From Spirometra erinaceieuropaei (taxonomy: Eukaryota; Platyhelminthes; Cestoda; Diphyllobothriidea; Diphyllobothriidae), in NCBI GenBank assembly GCA_902702965.1, contig CACRXP010000017.1, forward strand, positions 1,795,796 through 1,859,795: a DNA stretch of 64,000 bases, in the 5' to 3' direction. The first letter of the stretch is position 1; every line of letters begins with the position of its first letter. Both the position numbers and the translations under genes were made by a program. The notes beneath the pieces are model-generated. The model did not search any database, was not told where the DNA came from, and saw only the letters and a program-made list of their open reading frames with translations. Below are positions 25,086 through 35,290 of the stretch, in pieces.

Positions 25086-25329
25086 GGCTCAGAAAACAAC
25101 ACGTCGCACTGACAAGATGTCCCTTACTGAGCTCCCCCCCCTCACACATGTGACATTAGATGTGACAAAGCCCTATGACGGCAGAGAAAAGTTCAAAAGT
25201 GGGAGCTATATCTGCACAAAAGTAGCATGTAGAGTTTTATCTTGCAGGAGTAATTTACACGAAACAATAACCTTTGAGGTATTTCAAAGTGCAGGTCTAG
25301 TGAACATGACAGAATATGAACATTACTCA

Positions 25330-25503
<174 letters not shown>

Positions 25504-26065
25504 CTAACGAGATAATACACAGGGGTAGGCGTTAGAGAGTAAGCATCGGTTGTAGTAGAGACGTCAAAACGCATGGAAAGTTGGTGAATCCGGCCCTTTA
25601 TGCGAAAAAATTTCAATGAGAGCGACGACCTCATGGAATAACATGTTTAAGACACTCCAGAACATATGCTAATGCGAACGATAAGTATAGGAAAGGCGAG
25701 AAGATAGCTCATAGACCTCAAATTTCCTTGCTATTAACAAACAGCAACACCAACCGGATCTCCAAGGAAAGCGCATGCCTCAGTCAAAAAAGCCGGCTGC
25801 GAACGCTGTCAAAAAGGGAGCAGACTGCAACATTTAAAACAGGATGCTAAACAGAGCTGCTGAATTCTTACAGAAACCATCTACACAAAGAGTGTGGTTG
25901 CTCGAAAAAAACAGCAGAGCCAGACAGGTGTGTTGTGGCTGCTAGCGCCTTAACATGCACTTTAAATGCAACACAATACCGACCCTTGCACCTTTGACAG
26001 ATAGTCAGTAGCAAAGAGAAAAAACACCCGATAGAGTCCACAAGATCAAAAGAAAATTGTCTTAC

Positions 26066-26155
26066 CGCCTCTAGAGCGTGCCACAGCGCCTCGTCCTCAA
26101 AACAGTCCTCTGGGTCAAGATTGCTGCGAACAGTACCCACGAACAACAGCGGATC
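26066..26155 (-). CDS. ABCC4-like: ABCC4-like exporter, NBD2 exon after the Q-loop
   Basis: Thirty residues, DPLLFVGTVRSNLDPEDCFE and DEALWHALEA, give the ABCC block P-Q-D-P-x-L-F-x-G-T-[VL]-R-x-N-L-D-P when joined to the preceding exon. This segment lies between the Q-loop and the signature helix and contacts the coupling helices of the membrane domain. The acceptor is TTATTTTTAG and the donor GCG|GTAAGA, both phase 0. It lies only 113 bp from the Walker A exon. Together with the next exon, NBD2 here is compact compared with the long introns elsewhere in the gene. Confidence 0.93.
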
Positions 26156-26241
26156 CTAAAAATAACGTATTCCATCACACTAGATCAGGTATTATTGTTG
26201 CACTTATGAACCGAACCTAAAGAGAGGTGTAGAGACCGTCA

Positions 26242-26634
<393 letters not shown>

Positions 26635-27394
26635 TTAATCGTTTATACGCAGAAAACATTTAACTAAAGAAGAGTTCGTTTCACACCTGTTTTATGGAAG
26701 GTAAACTGTCCAGGTGTAGACGACATCGGACGTTGCCTGATATCCAAGTAGTTCCCTACGTTTCTTTATGCCGTGGATCAAAACCTGTTGTTTATACACG
26801 TTATGTTGTGGCCTACGATCCATCCTTATTCTTGCTAACAGTGCAAACTTTAATCCGCTCCAAATCCCTTTGCGCTTATCAGTGTGGACTGGAACAAGGC
26901 AAGAAAACGCTTTTTAATGCAGCAAAGGTTGGATTTTGTGCTTAATAATTGTATTGAGCAGCCAACTGTGGACACCTTGGTAATATCTATGTCCACTCCG
27001 TTTATAACAGATTTAAACACGAAAAGACAATTAACGAAGTACTAATCAGTTATATTTGCCTTGGTTTTCACCGATATTTCCTCCTTATACTATATTTCTT
27101 TTTTCTTCTGTCAGTTATATTATATCCTAAAAAACTAAACTCATGTAAGGACGTCTTTGATTCGTTGGTTTTCAACAAAATAGATAATTTCCCCGCTAAT
27201 ACGTAACGACTTATAAACCAAACTGTCTTCTTTGAAGAATGGTGGTTTCTATGACGTATTAAAAATTTCGAGGATGCGGCATGTGTGGCCTGTGCGTTAC
27301 AGGGGTTTTTGTGCTGACTTTTTAATATTTCTTCTGATAGGTCACGCACTGAATATGGATCTTTGAAAGTGAAACACGGCTTAAATTTATAATG

Positions 27395-27735
27395 GTTGTG
27401 CTTACTCATGAAATGTTGACCGAAAAGCGTTTTTTACTGAAAAAAGTTTGCTTAAGTAAGTTTGTAATATTAATCACCGTGCAGCATAGTCCGATAGTAA
27501 TTCAGTTACTTCAGGATGCCGGCTTTAGAAAGAACTTCTATCCGATCGCCTGTAAAATCCACACTTTGCAAACAATGACTACTTATTTAGCGTAAACTCT
27601 TCTCATGGATTTTTGGTTCCCTTATAAATTCAAACATATTCCCCATAAAACATGCATAACAGTATTCATCCTTTTGCTTATTTGGTAGAAAAATATATCT
27701 TCATTAAGTTTTATGCTTGAAGGAACAGTACACTT
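27395..27735. mobile_element. Palindromic MITE-like element, family A, single arm
   Basis: One arm only, with CTCATGAAATGTTGACCGAA, CTTCAGGATGCCGGCTTTAG and AATGACTACTTATTTAGCGT. It ends near AGGAACAGTACACTTTAAAC. No second arm follows. Confidence 0.65.
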
Positions 27736-29328
27736 TAAACCAATTAAGGTGAAAGTCACCATTCTGCTTCCACAGTGCTGTGGGGCATACGCTAGCACTT
27801 TATTTTTTTTCCTCAGTCAAACTGACAGTGCGAACTGCTCTTATTTAATGAAAATCCGGCTGAAGGCAGCAGTTGTATCTTAAGTCTTACTCTGGATGAG
27901 GGCACTGAAACAAAATATTGCCGGTTTGGAGTATCCAGCATACTTTTTCCACCGTCACTGTCACGGGGTAGTGTTTTAAAGAAGATTGAAAATTGAATTA
28001 TTAACATGAGTCAGTGACTAGACCAGGTCAAATCAATCCTCAATGAAATCGGACGTAGTGGATGGCGGAGCGCAAACCGCTCATCTCGGGCCTCACAATG
28101 GCACACCCTTGAACAATTTCGTAAGAAGCTCCCCTATAGTGATATGTTTCAACTCTGTATTAGTCGCCATTTAGCGCGTTCTGTTTGCGATAACGTTTGG
28201 GAGCTCGCTGTACCCAAGCGAGTAAGTGTCCCTTAGAGTAACTGCTGGCATCTTCTATTGTTCTCTCAACCGGCTCAGTTTTTCTGGCTACTGACTGAAC
28301 AATAACGATGGGAATAGGATACCAGGAGTTTACTATAATCCAAATTACGGTTATCTCGGTAGCCCAGAGAGAAGCCATATCGTTGGCGGTCTGGAGAAGA
28401 CTCAGCGCAAACCTTAATGGTACCGTCAAAGTCTGCATTCGAATCACACCGCGAACTGTACGTGACAAGCATATGCAGCTCCTATCTTATGAACTTGTGT
28501 TGACTGCGCCACAACTAGCAAACGCAGGAGAAGAGGGAGACAGCATGTTGGAACTTATTCAGATTGAACGGGAGAGGCGGTTTTAGATCTAGATGTCGTT
28601 GGTTCAACTGGAATACAGGGTATTTATAGGCTGTTTCACATATCCTCCGTTTTATATGTATGAGGGTAAAGAAAAAATAGGGTAGGAAAGGTGAACATTA
28701 ATAGTTTTCAGATCACCGGTGGATGAGTGTGTCAGTGTTTGTTCGTCGATTGTACTGACAGTCCATTTTAGGACGACAGAGAAGGGTTTTACTCCACTAA
28801 TGAGCTATTTTCTACTTTAATTCCATCGAGAGACCCTGCACAACACTCGACTGGTGACAGGTTGTCTCTCCTAATCGACGATGACATCCTCACTAGTTTG
28901 AGTTTGTGGTCTGCCAAACACTCGAAGGTCTCTGGGGGATGGCTTTAAGATCGATACGGCGGTGCTTGAGTAGATTTTCCCTCGTTCTTGGTGTTTGATG
29001 GAAATTGCAACAGATGAACATAGTCGCACTGCTTCAATTGCTTATATAAAGAAAGGAGCAAATATGAGTAAGTAGCTTGTCTGGATGTCGCACAGGTAGG
29101 AAAGCTCCGCAAATGACGTTGTGGTAGTGTGAGAAGACTTGTGGTTGCAAGCAGCTGCTGCACCAAATGCTGCATCCATGGCATATCACGTTGAAGCCCC
29201 AAAAACCACAAAGATTAGTGAGTCACCGTGATCTATTCGTTGTTTGGTTGAGATTTTGGGGCCTGCAGTTAGGCTAGGTTAGGTAGGTTGTGCAGTTGGA
29301 CCAGCGGCAGCAGCCTTACTCTGAGAAA
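27736..29328. other. Intron sequence, unassigned
   Basis: Overlapping frames at 28160-28586 on both strands show no recognisable motif. No repeat was matched. Confidence 0.5.
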
Positions 29329-29724
29329 TACAGTCAGTGACCGATCTCACGAAGTGTTAGTCGAAACTCTGAAAGATGTTTTTGAATAAGAAGAATAACT
29401 TAGGTGGGGTCGCAATATTGATCATCTTGCGGCAAAGTATTATGAAATTCCGGACTTGCGGGGATGTTGGCTTTCGGCTGCACTTTTAAGAAGTGCTGTG
29501 AAAACCTTATTCAGTAAAAATCAATACTTAAGTAATAAACATTTTTTACATTGAATTGTTGACGGTCTTACAAATTGAAATACATCTTGTGGAAAACATG
29601 CGTTTTTGGCAGCAAATCACGCCGTAGTCACGCATTATGCTCGACGAAAGGACATATTTAGGTTTTGTAAGGGTTTTTAGAATTCCCGAATGATCTTGAG
29701 CCAGATGAACGGTTGCATCAGCGT

Positions 29725-30320
29725 TTAACGATTACAAACTATGACGTGAATAAACAAAAGGCGGATCTTAATAAATAAAAGGTAACTGAATAATCCACCA
29801 CCTGCAATTTTGCGACAGCCCAGGGACCAATGAAGTGAGCAACCAATAGGAGAGAAGAACAGTAAGTGCCAAATATAGTGGCTGTGCGGAATTTGCTGCA
29901 GTGGCACGATGCACAAGAATACTAAAGAAGCTATGAAAATACGCCCTAATGGACAAGGAAAAAATCAATTAACGTAAGTATGGACGTCTGTTTGTACCTT
30001 CCTAGTAAGTCAACTGACTGCTATTAAGTAAAAATCTATGGAAAACAAATATTTATGTTCATATTGACCCAACTGTGAAAAACTCGGCGCCTCGGTGGGA
30101 TTCGAACCCACGCAGTAAGGGGAAGGCTTTAGCGTAGCCAACGCTCTAACCACCTGAGCTACGAGGTCAATATGAATTATTCAAAATCTGCCAAAATATC
30201 AATGAAATATTTATGTGTAAAGATTATGTACAAAATAATGAAATACATTGCTGAGCAGAATAGGATGTCAGCTCCAGGTCGCAAAAAAGTCGGATAATCG
30301 CAGCTTGATTTTTCGTACGT
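29725..30320 (-). repeat. Dispersed repeat G, nested in a family B element
   Basis: The minus strand shows CTCTCCTATTGGTTGCTCAC with CTTTTATTTATTAAG to its 3' side and TAACGTTAATT to its 5' side, paralleled at 63.1-63.5 kb. It translates to hydrophobic stretches such as LYLALTVLLSYWLLTSL, but frames differ between copies. Confidence 0.45.
30088..30168 (-). tRNA. tRNA-like sequence, possibly a pseudogene or SINE head
   Basis: The minus strand reads GACCTCGTAGCTCAGGTGGT, a D arm GCTC/GAGC, and GTGGGTTCGAATCCCAC, a perfect T arm with the canonical TTCGAAT loop. An anticodon arm GGCT-ACGCTAA-AGCC would give anticodon GCT (Ser) but with C instead of T at position 33. The acceptor stem pairs at only five of seven positions, and 13 bases separate the anticodon and T arms. 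A functional tRNA is therefore doubtful. Twelve-base inverted repeats flank it (30058-30069 and 30165-30176). It lies in a segment nested inside a B-type palindromic element. Confidence 0.45.
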
Positions 30321-30837
30321 ACGTAAACTCAACAGAATTCACCTGCCTCATTACAGGTTATGAGCGGGACTACGCACAAGTATACCTGAAGAAGAAAGTA
30401 AGCCATGGCGTACGCTTACGACAACTTCATGAGGAGCATCAATAAACGGACAGGTACGATGCTGTATAAATTGACATTGAATGATCTCAGAAAATCTCAT
30501 TACGAGAGACTTCTAAAAACCGAAAGGTACTCTTACTTCGAGTATAAAATGCGATAACGACGGGATTTGCTACCAAATGAGTGAGCGAATGCATATTTTC
30601 GTGCATTTTCCCTATGAGTGCGTACTACTTAAGATGCCATCTTTGCTGAGTGCGTTTTTTACAGGCGATCGAAAAAATTCATCCTCAAGCCAAAAACCCA
30701 ACGAGTACGAAATATTATGGGCCTATGCTGCGGGATAATTAATATTGCAATCCCGCCTAAATAATTCTCCCTAATCGGAAACGCATGCCAGAATCTCGAC
30801 TGGCATTTCATCTGAACGGTCACTGACAGCAGGACTG

Positions 30838-31785
30838 TACAGCAGGTTGGCAAACGCATCAAATGTCAAGCGAAATTCGTTTTCGTTTCGAAAAGATAAA
30901 TTAAATAGGGTTGTAACACTAATTATCATGCAGCATAATTATATATTAATTCAGTCACCTCACGATGCCACGTTTTACGCGAACTTCGTCCCTGCTGCAT
31001 GCATTTTTCAAATTGGTTTTCGATGTCCTTAAAAATTTAATTATATTTGATGGAAAACACGCATACAAATATTCATTCTTTTGCTCATACAGTAGAAAAT
31101 TACGTTTTCTTCCAATTTTTTTACTCAAAGGAGGGATACAATTCGGTTTTCAGAAACATTTCCAATTTCCGAATAATTTTAAACCCAGCCTAACCTTATA
31201 CTTGCCTTAAGGGGTTCCAAACTACAAACCGTATATTTTCCACGTACGAAAAGCCATAAATTTCTCTACGGTGTTAAGAGGAAACCATAGCGGGTTCATA
31301 AAATTTAACAGTGGATTTGAGCCGCATTGTCAACTTTACAAGCCAAATTGGCAAATGCAGACACGTAACGTTTTATGAACGGCCATTTTACAGTATTAAA
31401 AATCTCGCAATTACAAACCATTTTAAAACCGAATTCTACATTTCGTTCGACCATAAAATTGGAAGAAGACGTAATCTTCTACCGAAAGAGTGTAAAAATG
31501 AATATTTTATGCATGTTTTCCATGATATGTAATTGGATTTTTATGGGCATTCAAAATCAATAAAAAAGTATCCTACATAATTAGTCATTTTTGTAGAGAG
31601 TGTGGTTGTTTCATGCAGCTGAAAAAGATTTCGTTCGAAAGCTGGCATCGTGGTGTAACTGAATTATTATAAAACTATGCTCTAGGATGGTTAATTTTAC
31701 AATCCGACGTAATTTATCTTTTCTAAACGAAAACCCATTTCGGAATTTCGGTCGACATTTCATGAGTTAGCTCACACTACTCTAT
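30838..31785. mobile_element. Palindromic MITE-like element, family A, full copy
   Basis: The left end is TACAGCAGGTTGGCAAACGC and the reversed right end has GAGTAGTGTGAGCTAACTC. The arms cover 30838 to about 31190 and about 31390-31785. They show AATTCGGTTTTCAGAAACAT and its inverse, and GCAGCATAATTATATATTAA-like sequence near the left end. It abuts the B element on its left without spacer. Confidence 0.75.
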
Positions 31786-31912
31786 GTATGGAAGTTTACA
31801 TGGAGACGTCCGGCCAGGTCACTTCGGATCCGGAATGCGCGTGAACAGTGCAGGCATGCATGGATCACTTGTCCAGCACTTGAAATGTTCCTCAGCAGAG
31901 CATAAAGTTCAC

Positions 31913-31932
31913 TGCTGCTGCTGCTGCTGCGT
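31913..31932 (+). repeat. Short CTG repeat
   Basis: Six CTG triplets in a row lie in the intron just downstream of the 32038-32256 exon. Confidence 0.8.
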
Positions 31933-32037
31933 CTATTGGTCGTACGACGATGAAATTAAGTCAGAACTTCAGAAGGATCTAGGGCAACCCAGTTAAAAGC
32001 TTGGGCGGGATGCGGCAGTCGAACATCACAGACTCAC

Positions 32038-32256
32038 CTTACAGCTAGGACGAATGTGGAGGTCGATATTACTCAGGGCCCAGTTGGATTTGCCGGGATA
32101 CTTGAGCCAGACGTTCTGGAAATGCACCTCACCACACTGAGGCCAAAGCGGATCGACGCTGATGAGTGGCAGATTGGCGGTATTGTTCATGGTGGCATTC
32201 GGTGGTTCCTCGGGTGGCAGGTCGATGTACTCCAGGAGACGTTCAATCGAAACCAT
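32038..32256 (-). CDS. ABCC4-like: ABCC4-like exporter, linker and first strands of NBD2
   Basis: The exon encodes 73 residues. It opens MVSIERLLEYIDLPPEEPP, the ABCC linker in which S-[VI]-E-R-[VLI]-x-E-Y is highly conserved. A polar stretch follows, then GEVHFQNVWLKYPG and ALSNIDLHIRPSCK, which form the first NBD2 strands with the aromatic Y that stacks on adenine in this family. The acceptor is CTTCAAG and the donor AAG|GTGAGT, both phase 0. The ATG at its first codon is an internal methionine, not a start. The exon is unbroken, and the next one supplies the NBD2 Walker A after an intron of about 5.6 kb that contains several transposons. Confidence 0.92.
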
Positions 32257-32348
32257 CTTGAAGGGCAGTCGTATGCAAAAGTGCTAGTTAAGACAGGAAA
32301 TACTGAAAAGGGCATCAGACAGGAGCGGACACAATAGGGCTTTCTTAC

Positions 32349-32425
32349 CTGATTCTCAACTTCTGCGCTCTGTCGAAGAGCCCACTGTACTACACCGATA
32401 ATTAGCATCAGGTATATCAGGACAA
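32349..32425 (-). CDS. ABCC4-like: ABCC4-like exporter, end of membrane domain 2 (cut by a gap)
   Basis: Twenty-five residues are visible: VLIYLMLIIGVVQW then ALRQSAEVENQ. The block Q-W-x-x-R-Q-S-A-E-V-E-N is diagnostic for ABCC4-type transporters at the end of the last transmembrane helix and the elbow leading to NBD2. This is the main reason for preferring ABCC4 over other ABCC members. The donor is CAG|GTAAGA in phase 0, and the next exon begins with the expected M-[VI]-S-[VI]-E-R. The 5' side is open into the N run, so the true exon start is unknown. It is separated from the next exon by an intron of only 92 bp, the shortest intron in the gene. Confidence 0.9.
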
Positions 32426-32510
32426 NNNNNNNNNNNNNNNNNNNNNNNNNNNNNNNNNNNNNNNNNNNNNNNNNNNNNNNNNNNNNNNNNNNNNNNNNNN
32501 NNNNNNNNNN
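32426..32510. other. Assembly gap (85 N) replacing membrane domain 2
   Basis: This is a run of 85 N between the end of NBD1 and the last helix of membrane domain 2. In ABCC4 relatives these points are several hundred residues apart. Eighty-five bases cannot hold that coding sequence, so the gap length is probably nominal or the join is wrong. Confidence 0.95.
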
Positions 32511-32769
32511 GGTCCATCTTTGGCAACAGGTGATGCTGATTGGTTACCAAAATGCGAAGCCTGTCCGCCATGTAGCCACGAATACAATTGTTAAAAATGT
32601 CCTCGGCAACCCTGGGGTCAACGGCAGCCAAAGGATCATCCAGAAACACCAGATTAGCTCGTGTGTATGCCATGCGAGCGAGGGCAATGCGCGATTTTTG
32701 TCCGCCACTCAGCGCTACACCCTTTTCACCCACTTCGACAGCGTCGCCCTCAGGAAAACTTCGTAGATC
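32511..32769 (-). CDS. ABCC4-like: ABCC4-like exporter, NBD1 signature and Walker B exon (cut by a gap)
   Basis: The exon begins DLRSFPEGDAVEVGEKG and carries the signature VALSGGQKSRIALARM, the Walker B LVFLDDPLAAVD and the switch strand RILVTNQHHLLPKMD. It therefore holds the second half of NBD1. The residue after Walker B is Asp where active ATPases have Glu, which is normal for NBD1 of ABCC proteins, whose first site binds ATP but hydrolyses it poorly. Less usual is the H-loop: the family reads L-V-T-H-Q, but here it is L-V-T-N-Q. The acceptor is ATATGCAG in phase 0. The frame is open into the N run at 32510, so the exon end is hidden. Confidence 0.92.
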
Positions 32770-33996
32770 CTGCATATATCGAAAGGAGAAATGTGAGAAA
32801 TCGGTATGATTTCAAATTGCAAAGAAAGTCTTCTGGGATGGGACGATCCTCGGCAGAGGCCCAACAGGCGGCCACAGTGAGAAAACGTCTCTAGGTCCGA
32901 TCCTCTACTGTTATCATTTTGACTAGCCCAATCTCCTGCTCAGTGGTGATCAAAAAGTGAACGCTGTTTACAACAACGATGCCTGTCTATCTATCAGACA
33001 AGACAAGACAAGCTGCTTTTATCCCATGATCTCAGGTCCGCTTTGTTCACGTTACTGGCACTTGGTGGAATGATCGCACACACTCCCTTTCCTATAAATT
33101 ATTCATTTCTAAGATGGCCGCCTTGGTGGACATGCAGGTTTCCAAGTAGGCTTGTCAGAATGCATGCGTAAGTTCACATTACTAAGCTAATTTAACTAAA
33201 TATGGGGTTTTCGTGGAAATATGAGACCTCATAAACGACCTCATAAGGTGTCTTGGCGTTTGTCTTAGCTATTTTATGTATAACATGCTAAACATCTTTG
33301 AGTGCAACGAGGTATTGCAGCACTGGTGCATTCGGCATGCCAATCCGCATTTAAATGATAAAAGACGGCAGATTATGAAGTGCAGTATTAAACCTACCTC
33401 ATGAAATTGATGACGAAAACTGGTCTGTTAGATGTTAAGCTCCCAAAACGTTGCGCATTATACTCATTCCATTAGCGCCATCTCTTATCCTCCGCCAAAA
33501 TATGAGCCTAATTAATTCTATCAGGCAAAGTGTTACCCTTTATTCCGGCAATTTCATATGTTAATAAATTCAAAGGTATGCTACCCTGGCCAGATGAATG
33601 ACAGCTGGTTAGGTGGCTGATGGAAAATGCCGAGAGAGTTCGATTAAAAGCATAAATGTAGAATTTAACTGCTGTTTACTAGCCTCCTCCATACAGAAAA
33701 TATTGTTTAAGTAACCGGGGAGATGCCCGCCTTAACACATACTAAAGGGATACCCGCCTAAATTCGCAGTTGACACGTCAGACAGGCGCTTGAAGTTTGA
33801 GAAAACTTGCCGTTCAGTTCGATGGAAATGCTGACGAAGGTGGCTAACCACTTCACTGGCTCTTTCGTTCCCACTGGCCTGTGGTCAGTCTCTAATATGC
33901 CAACTCTGTCCTCGTCTGACCTACTACCTCCGTTTAGGCGTAACCCTTCTCCGCTGTCCATTACCGGTAAAACCTAGCTGGTTTGCACGCATATTC
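32770..33996. other. Intron sequence, unassigned
   Basis: This is the start of the unusually long intron upstream of the NBD1 signature exon. No coding or repeat signal was recognised. Confidence 0.55.
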
Positions 33997-34767
33997 ATGC
34001 TCTTTTTGCACTTCGTAAGCTTGCTTGTCGTCTGGTGCATCTACTCCAGGACTACTGAGGGCATCGGTAAAAATTTAGCAAGTTTGCAGCACTTGGCAAT
34101 TCTCAACTCTTTGACCAATACCAATAAACACCTCTTAACTTTGCTAAAAACGAAGAAAACTATTGGGTATCCGCTTCGGCCAGATGCGGTGAGACATCCC
34201 CATCCACCGGGCATGCGTCGCGCTCTGCTCATATCATTGTCAGCGCCTCCGTCTCTGGTGAAGTTCTATTCTGTGCAGAGAGAATTTTGCCGTGGCGGGG
34301 GAGTAGACCACTTTCCTTTCTACATATCGCATCTCTCAAAAGCCGCTGACTCATGGAGTGAGGGCTTGTACGTCCGTGCAACCATGTGCCTGAGGCATTT
34401 CGATAAATGTACGTTCGTTGACCTAGTTGTTAACTATGGTCAACTGCAATGTCGTATCGCTGCAGTGTGGATAAATAAGTGGACAACTTTTACCGTCAAG
34501 AATATGCACTCAGGTGTTAGTAACTTGGGCAACAAAGAGATCCGTTTACCGTTCCTAAACGGAAGCGAACAGCAGACTAGCGCTGTTAGTGATAGTTCGA
34601 CCGTCGCGAACTATATTCCTCACCATGTACCCCCGCAGCAGAGCGGACTCAAGGACGCTGACTATATTGACGGTGGACAGGCGCAACATTTAAAACACTC
34701 TCTCCTCACTCACCCACCTGATTCCAGTATCGAGGAAATCGATGGTGAGATCGGGCGCGGTGACTGA
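33997..34767 (+). CDS. Unrecognised 256-codon open frame
   Basis: This is the longest frame outside the retroelement and low-complexity parts. It starts MLFLHFVSLLVVWCIYSR, which looks like a signal peptide or membrane anchor, and continues without low complexity, repeats or any motif I recognise. The C-terminal part is rich in polar residues and ends EEIDGEIGRGD, where its last bases merge into a scrap of repeat D. It lies opposite to the ABCC gene inside that gene's longest intron. No splice sites were sought with success. It may be a single-exon gene, an exon, or a chance frame in repeat-derived sequence; I favour the last, weakly. Confidence 0.2.
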   Translation: MLFLHFVSLLVVWCIYSRTTEGIGKNLASLQHLAILNSLTNTNKHLLTLLKTKKTIGYPLRPDAVRHPHPPGMRRALLISLSAPPSLVKFYSVQREFCRGGGVDHFPFYISHLSKAADSWSEGLYVRATMCLRHFDKCTFVDLVVNYGQLQCRIAAVWINKWTTFTVKNMHSGVSNLGNKEIRLPFLNGSEQQTSAVSDSSTVANYIPHHVPPQQSGLKDADYIDGGQAQHLKHSLLTHPPDSSIEEIDGEIGRGD

Positions 34768-34849
34768 GAAGGCCAAGCAACTCGTCTACGCGCGCCACAC
34801 ACCTGCTTCAAGCATGGGAGACCGAAGTTTCCCACATACACAAAGGGGG

Positions 34850-35290
34850 TGACTCGGATCTCAACTGAGTGGGAGTGCCATAAGGGGTTACATCAATAAG
34901 GCGACCTTGCAGTCTGACTCGCAGTTTTGGAAGATCGAGTTATCCTCTCAGTTGGCAAACTTCCAAGCCACGGTTTTCAATGCGCCGTGACAGTTTGACA
35001 GAGCGTCCGATTGTTTATAGTGAGGAATATTTACTGAGTCTCGTGGGAGTGCAGTCGCCAAAGTTGATTTCATTCTCTTATCGCTTTTGCATGCGCCAGT
35101 ACACTGTTCGGGTCGGTCAGCTATCTGATGCGACGATTGGGCGCAAGCGGCTGAAAAAGCTGAAGAGGCCGTCTGCGCGTAGCACACGTGACCTGGCACT
35201 CCGCCCAACATACCAGGTTTTCACACAAAGTGAATGCTTTTGAAGAAGGAGGCACGATCGTCGGGCCAAGAGAAAGGGGTAAGCATCCAT
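34850..35290 (+). repeat. Dispersed repeat D, preceding a Penelope-like copy
   Basis: It carries GTGGGAGTGCCATAAGGGGT, TTGGCAAACTTCCAAGCCAC, GGTCGGTCAGCTATCTGATG and ACCAGGTTTTCACACAAAGT, and leads directly into RT sequence at about 35290. Its 3' part also occurs at 34740-34830. Confidence 0.65.

Larger units (their letters stand above)
29329..30839. mobile_element. Palindromic MITE-like element, family B, with nested insert
   Basis: The left end is TACAGTCAGTGACCGATCTC; the right end reversed is TACAGTCCTGCTGTCAGTGA. Arms at 29329 to about 29700 and about 30440-30839 share blocks with family A (for example the ACTTAAGTA block). Between about 29720 and 30320 lies an inserted copy of dispersed repeat G together with a tRNA-like sequence. 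The final TA (30838-30839) is also the first TA of the next element. Confidence 0.7.

Noticed and set aside
29768..29968. Minus frame with RAYFHSFF and LYLALTVLLSYWLL as part of ABCC membrane domain 2
   Set aside because: It lies downstream of the NBD2 linker exon in transcript order, and the same sequence recurs at 63.2 kb as a dispersed repeat.
31913..31932. CTG repeat as a coding poly-Leu or expansion locus
   Set aside because: Only six triplets are present, in intron sequence, with no conserved frame.
32356..32775. One 139-codon frame spanning the 85-N gap
   Set aside because: It fuses the NBD1 exon to sequence read in the wrong frame below the gap. The real exon there (32425-32349) is in another frame.
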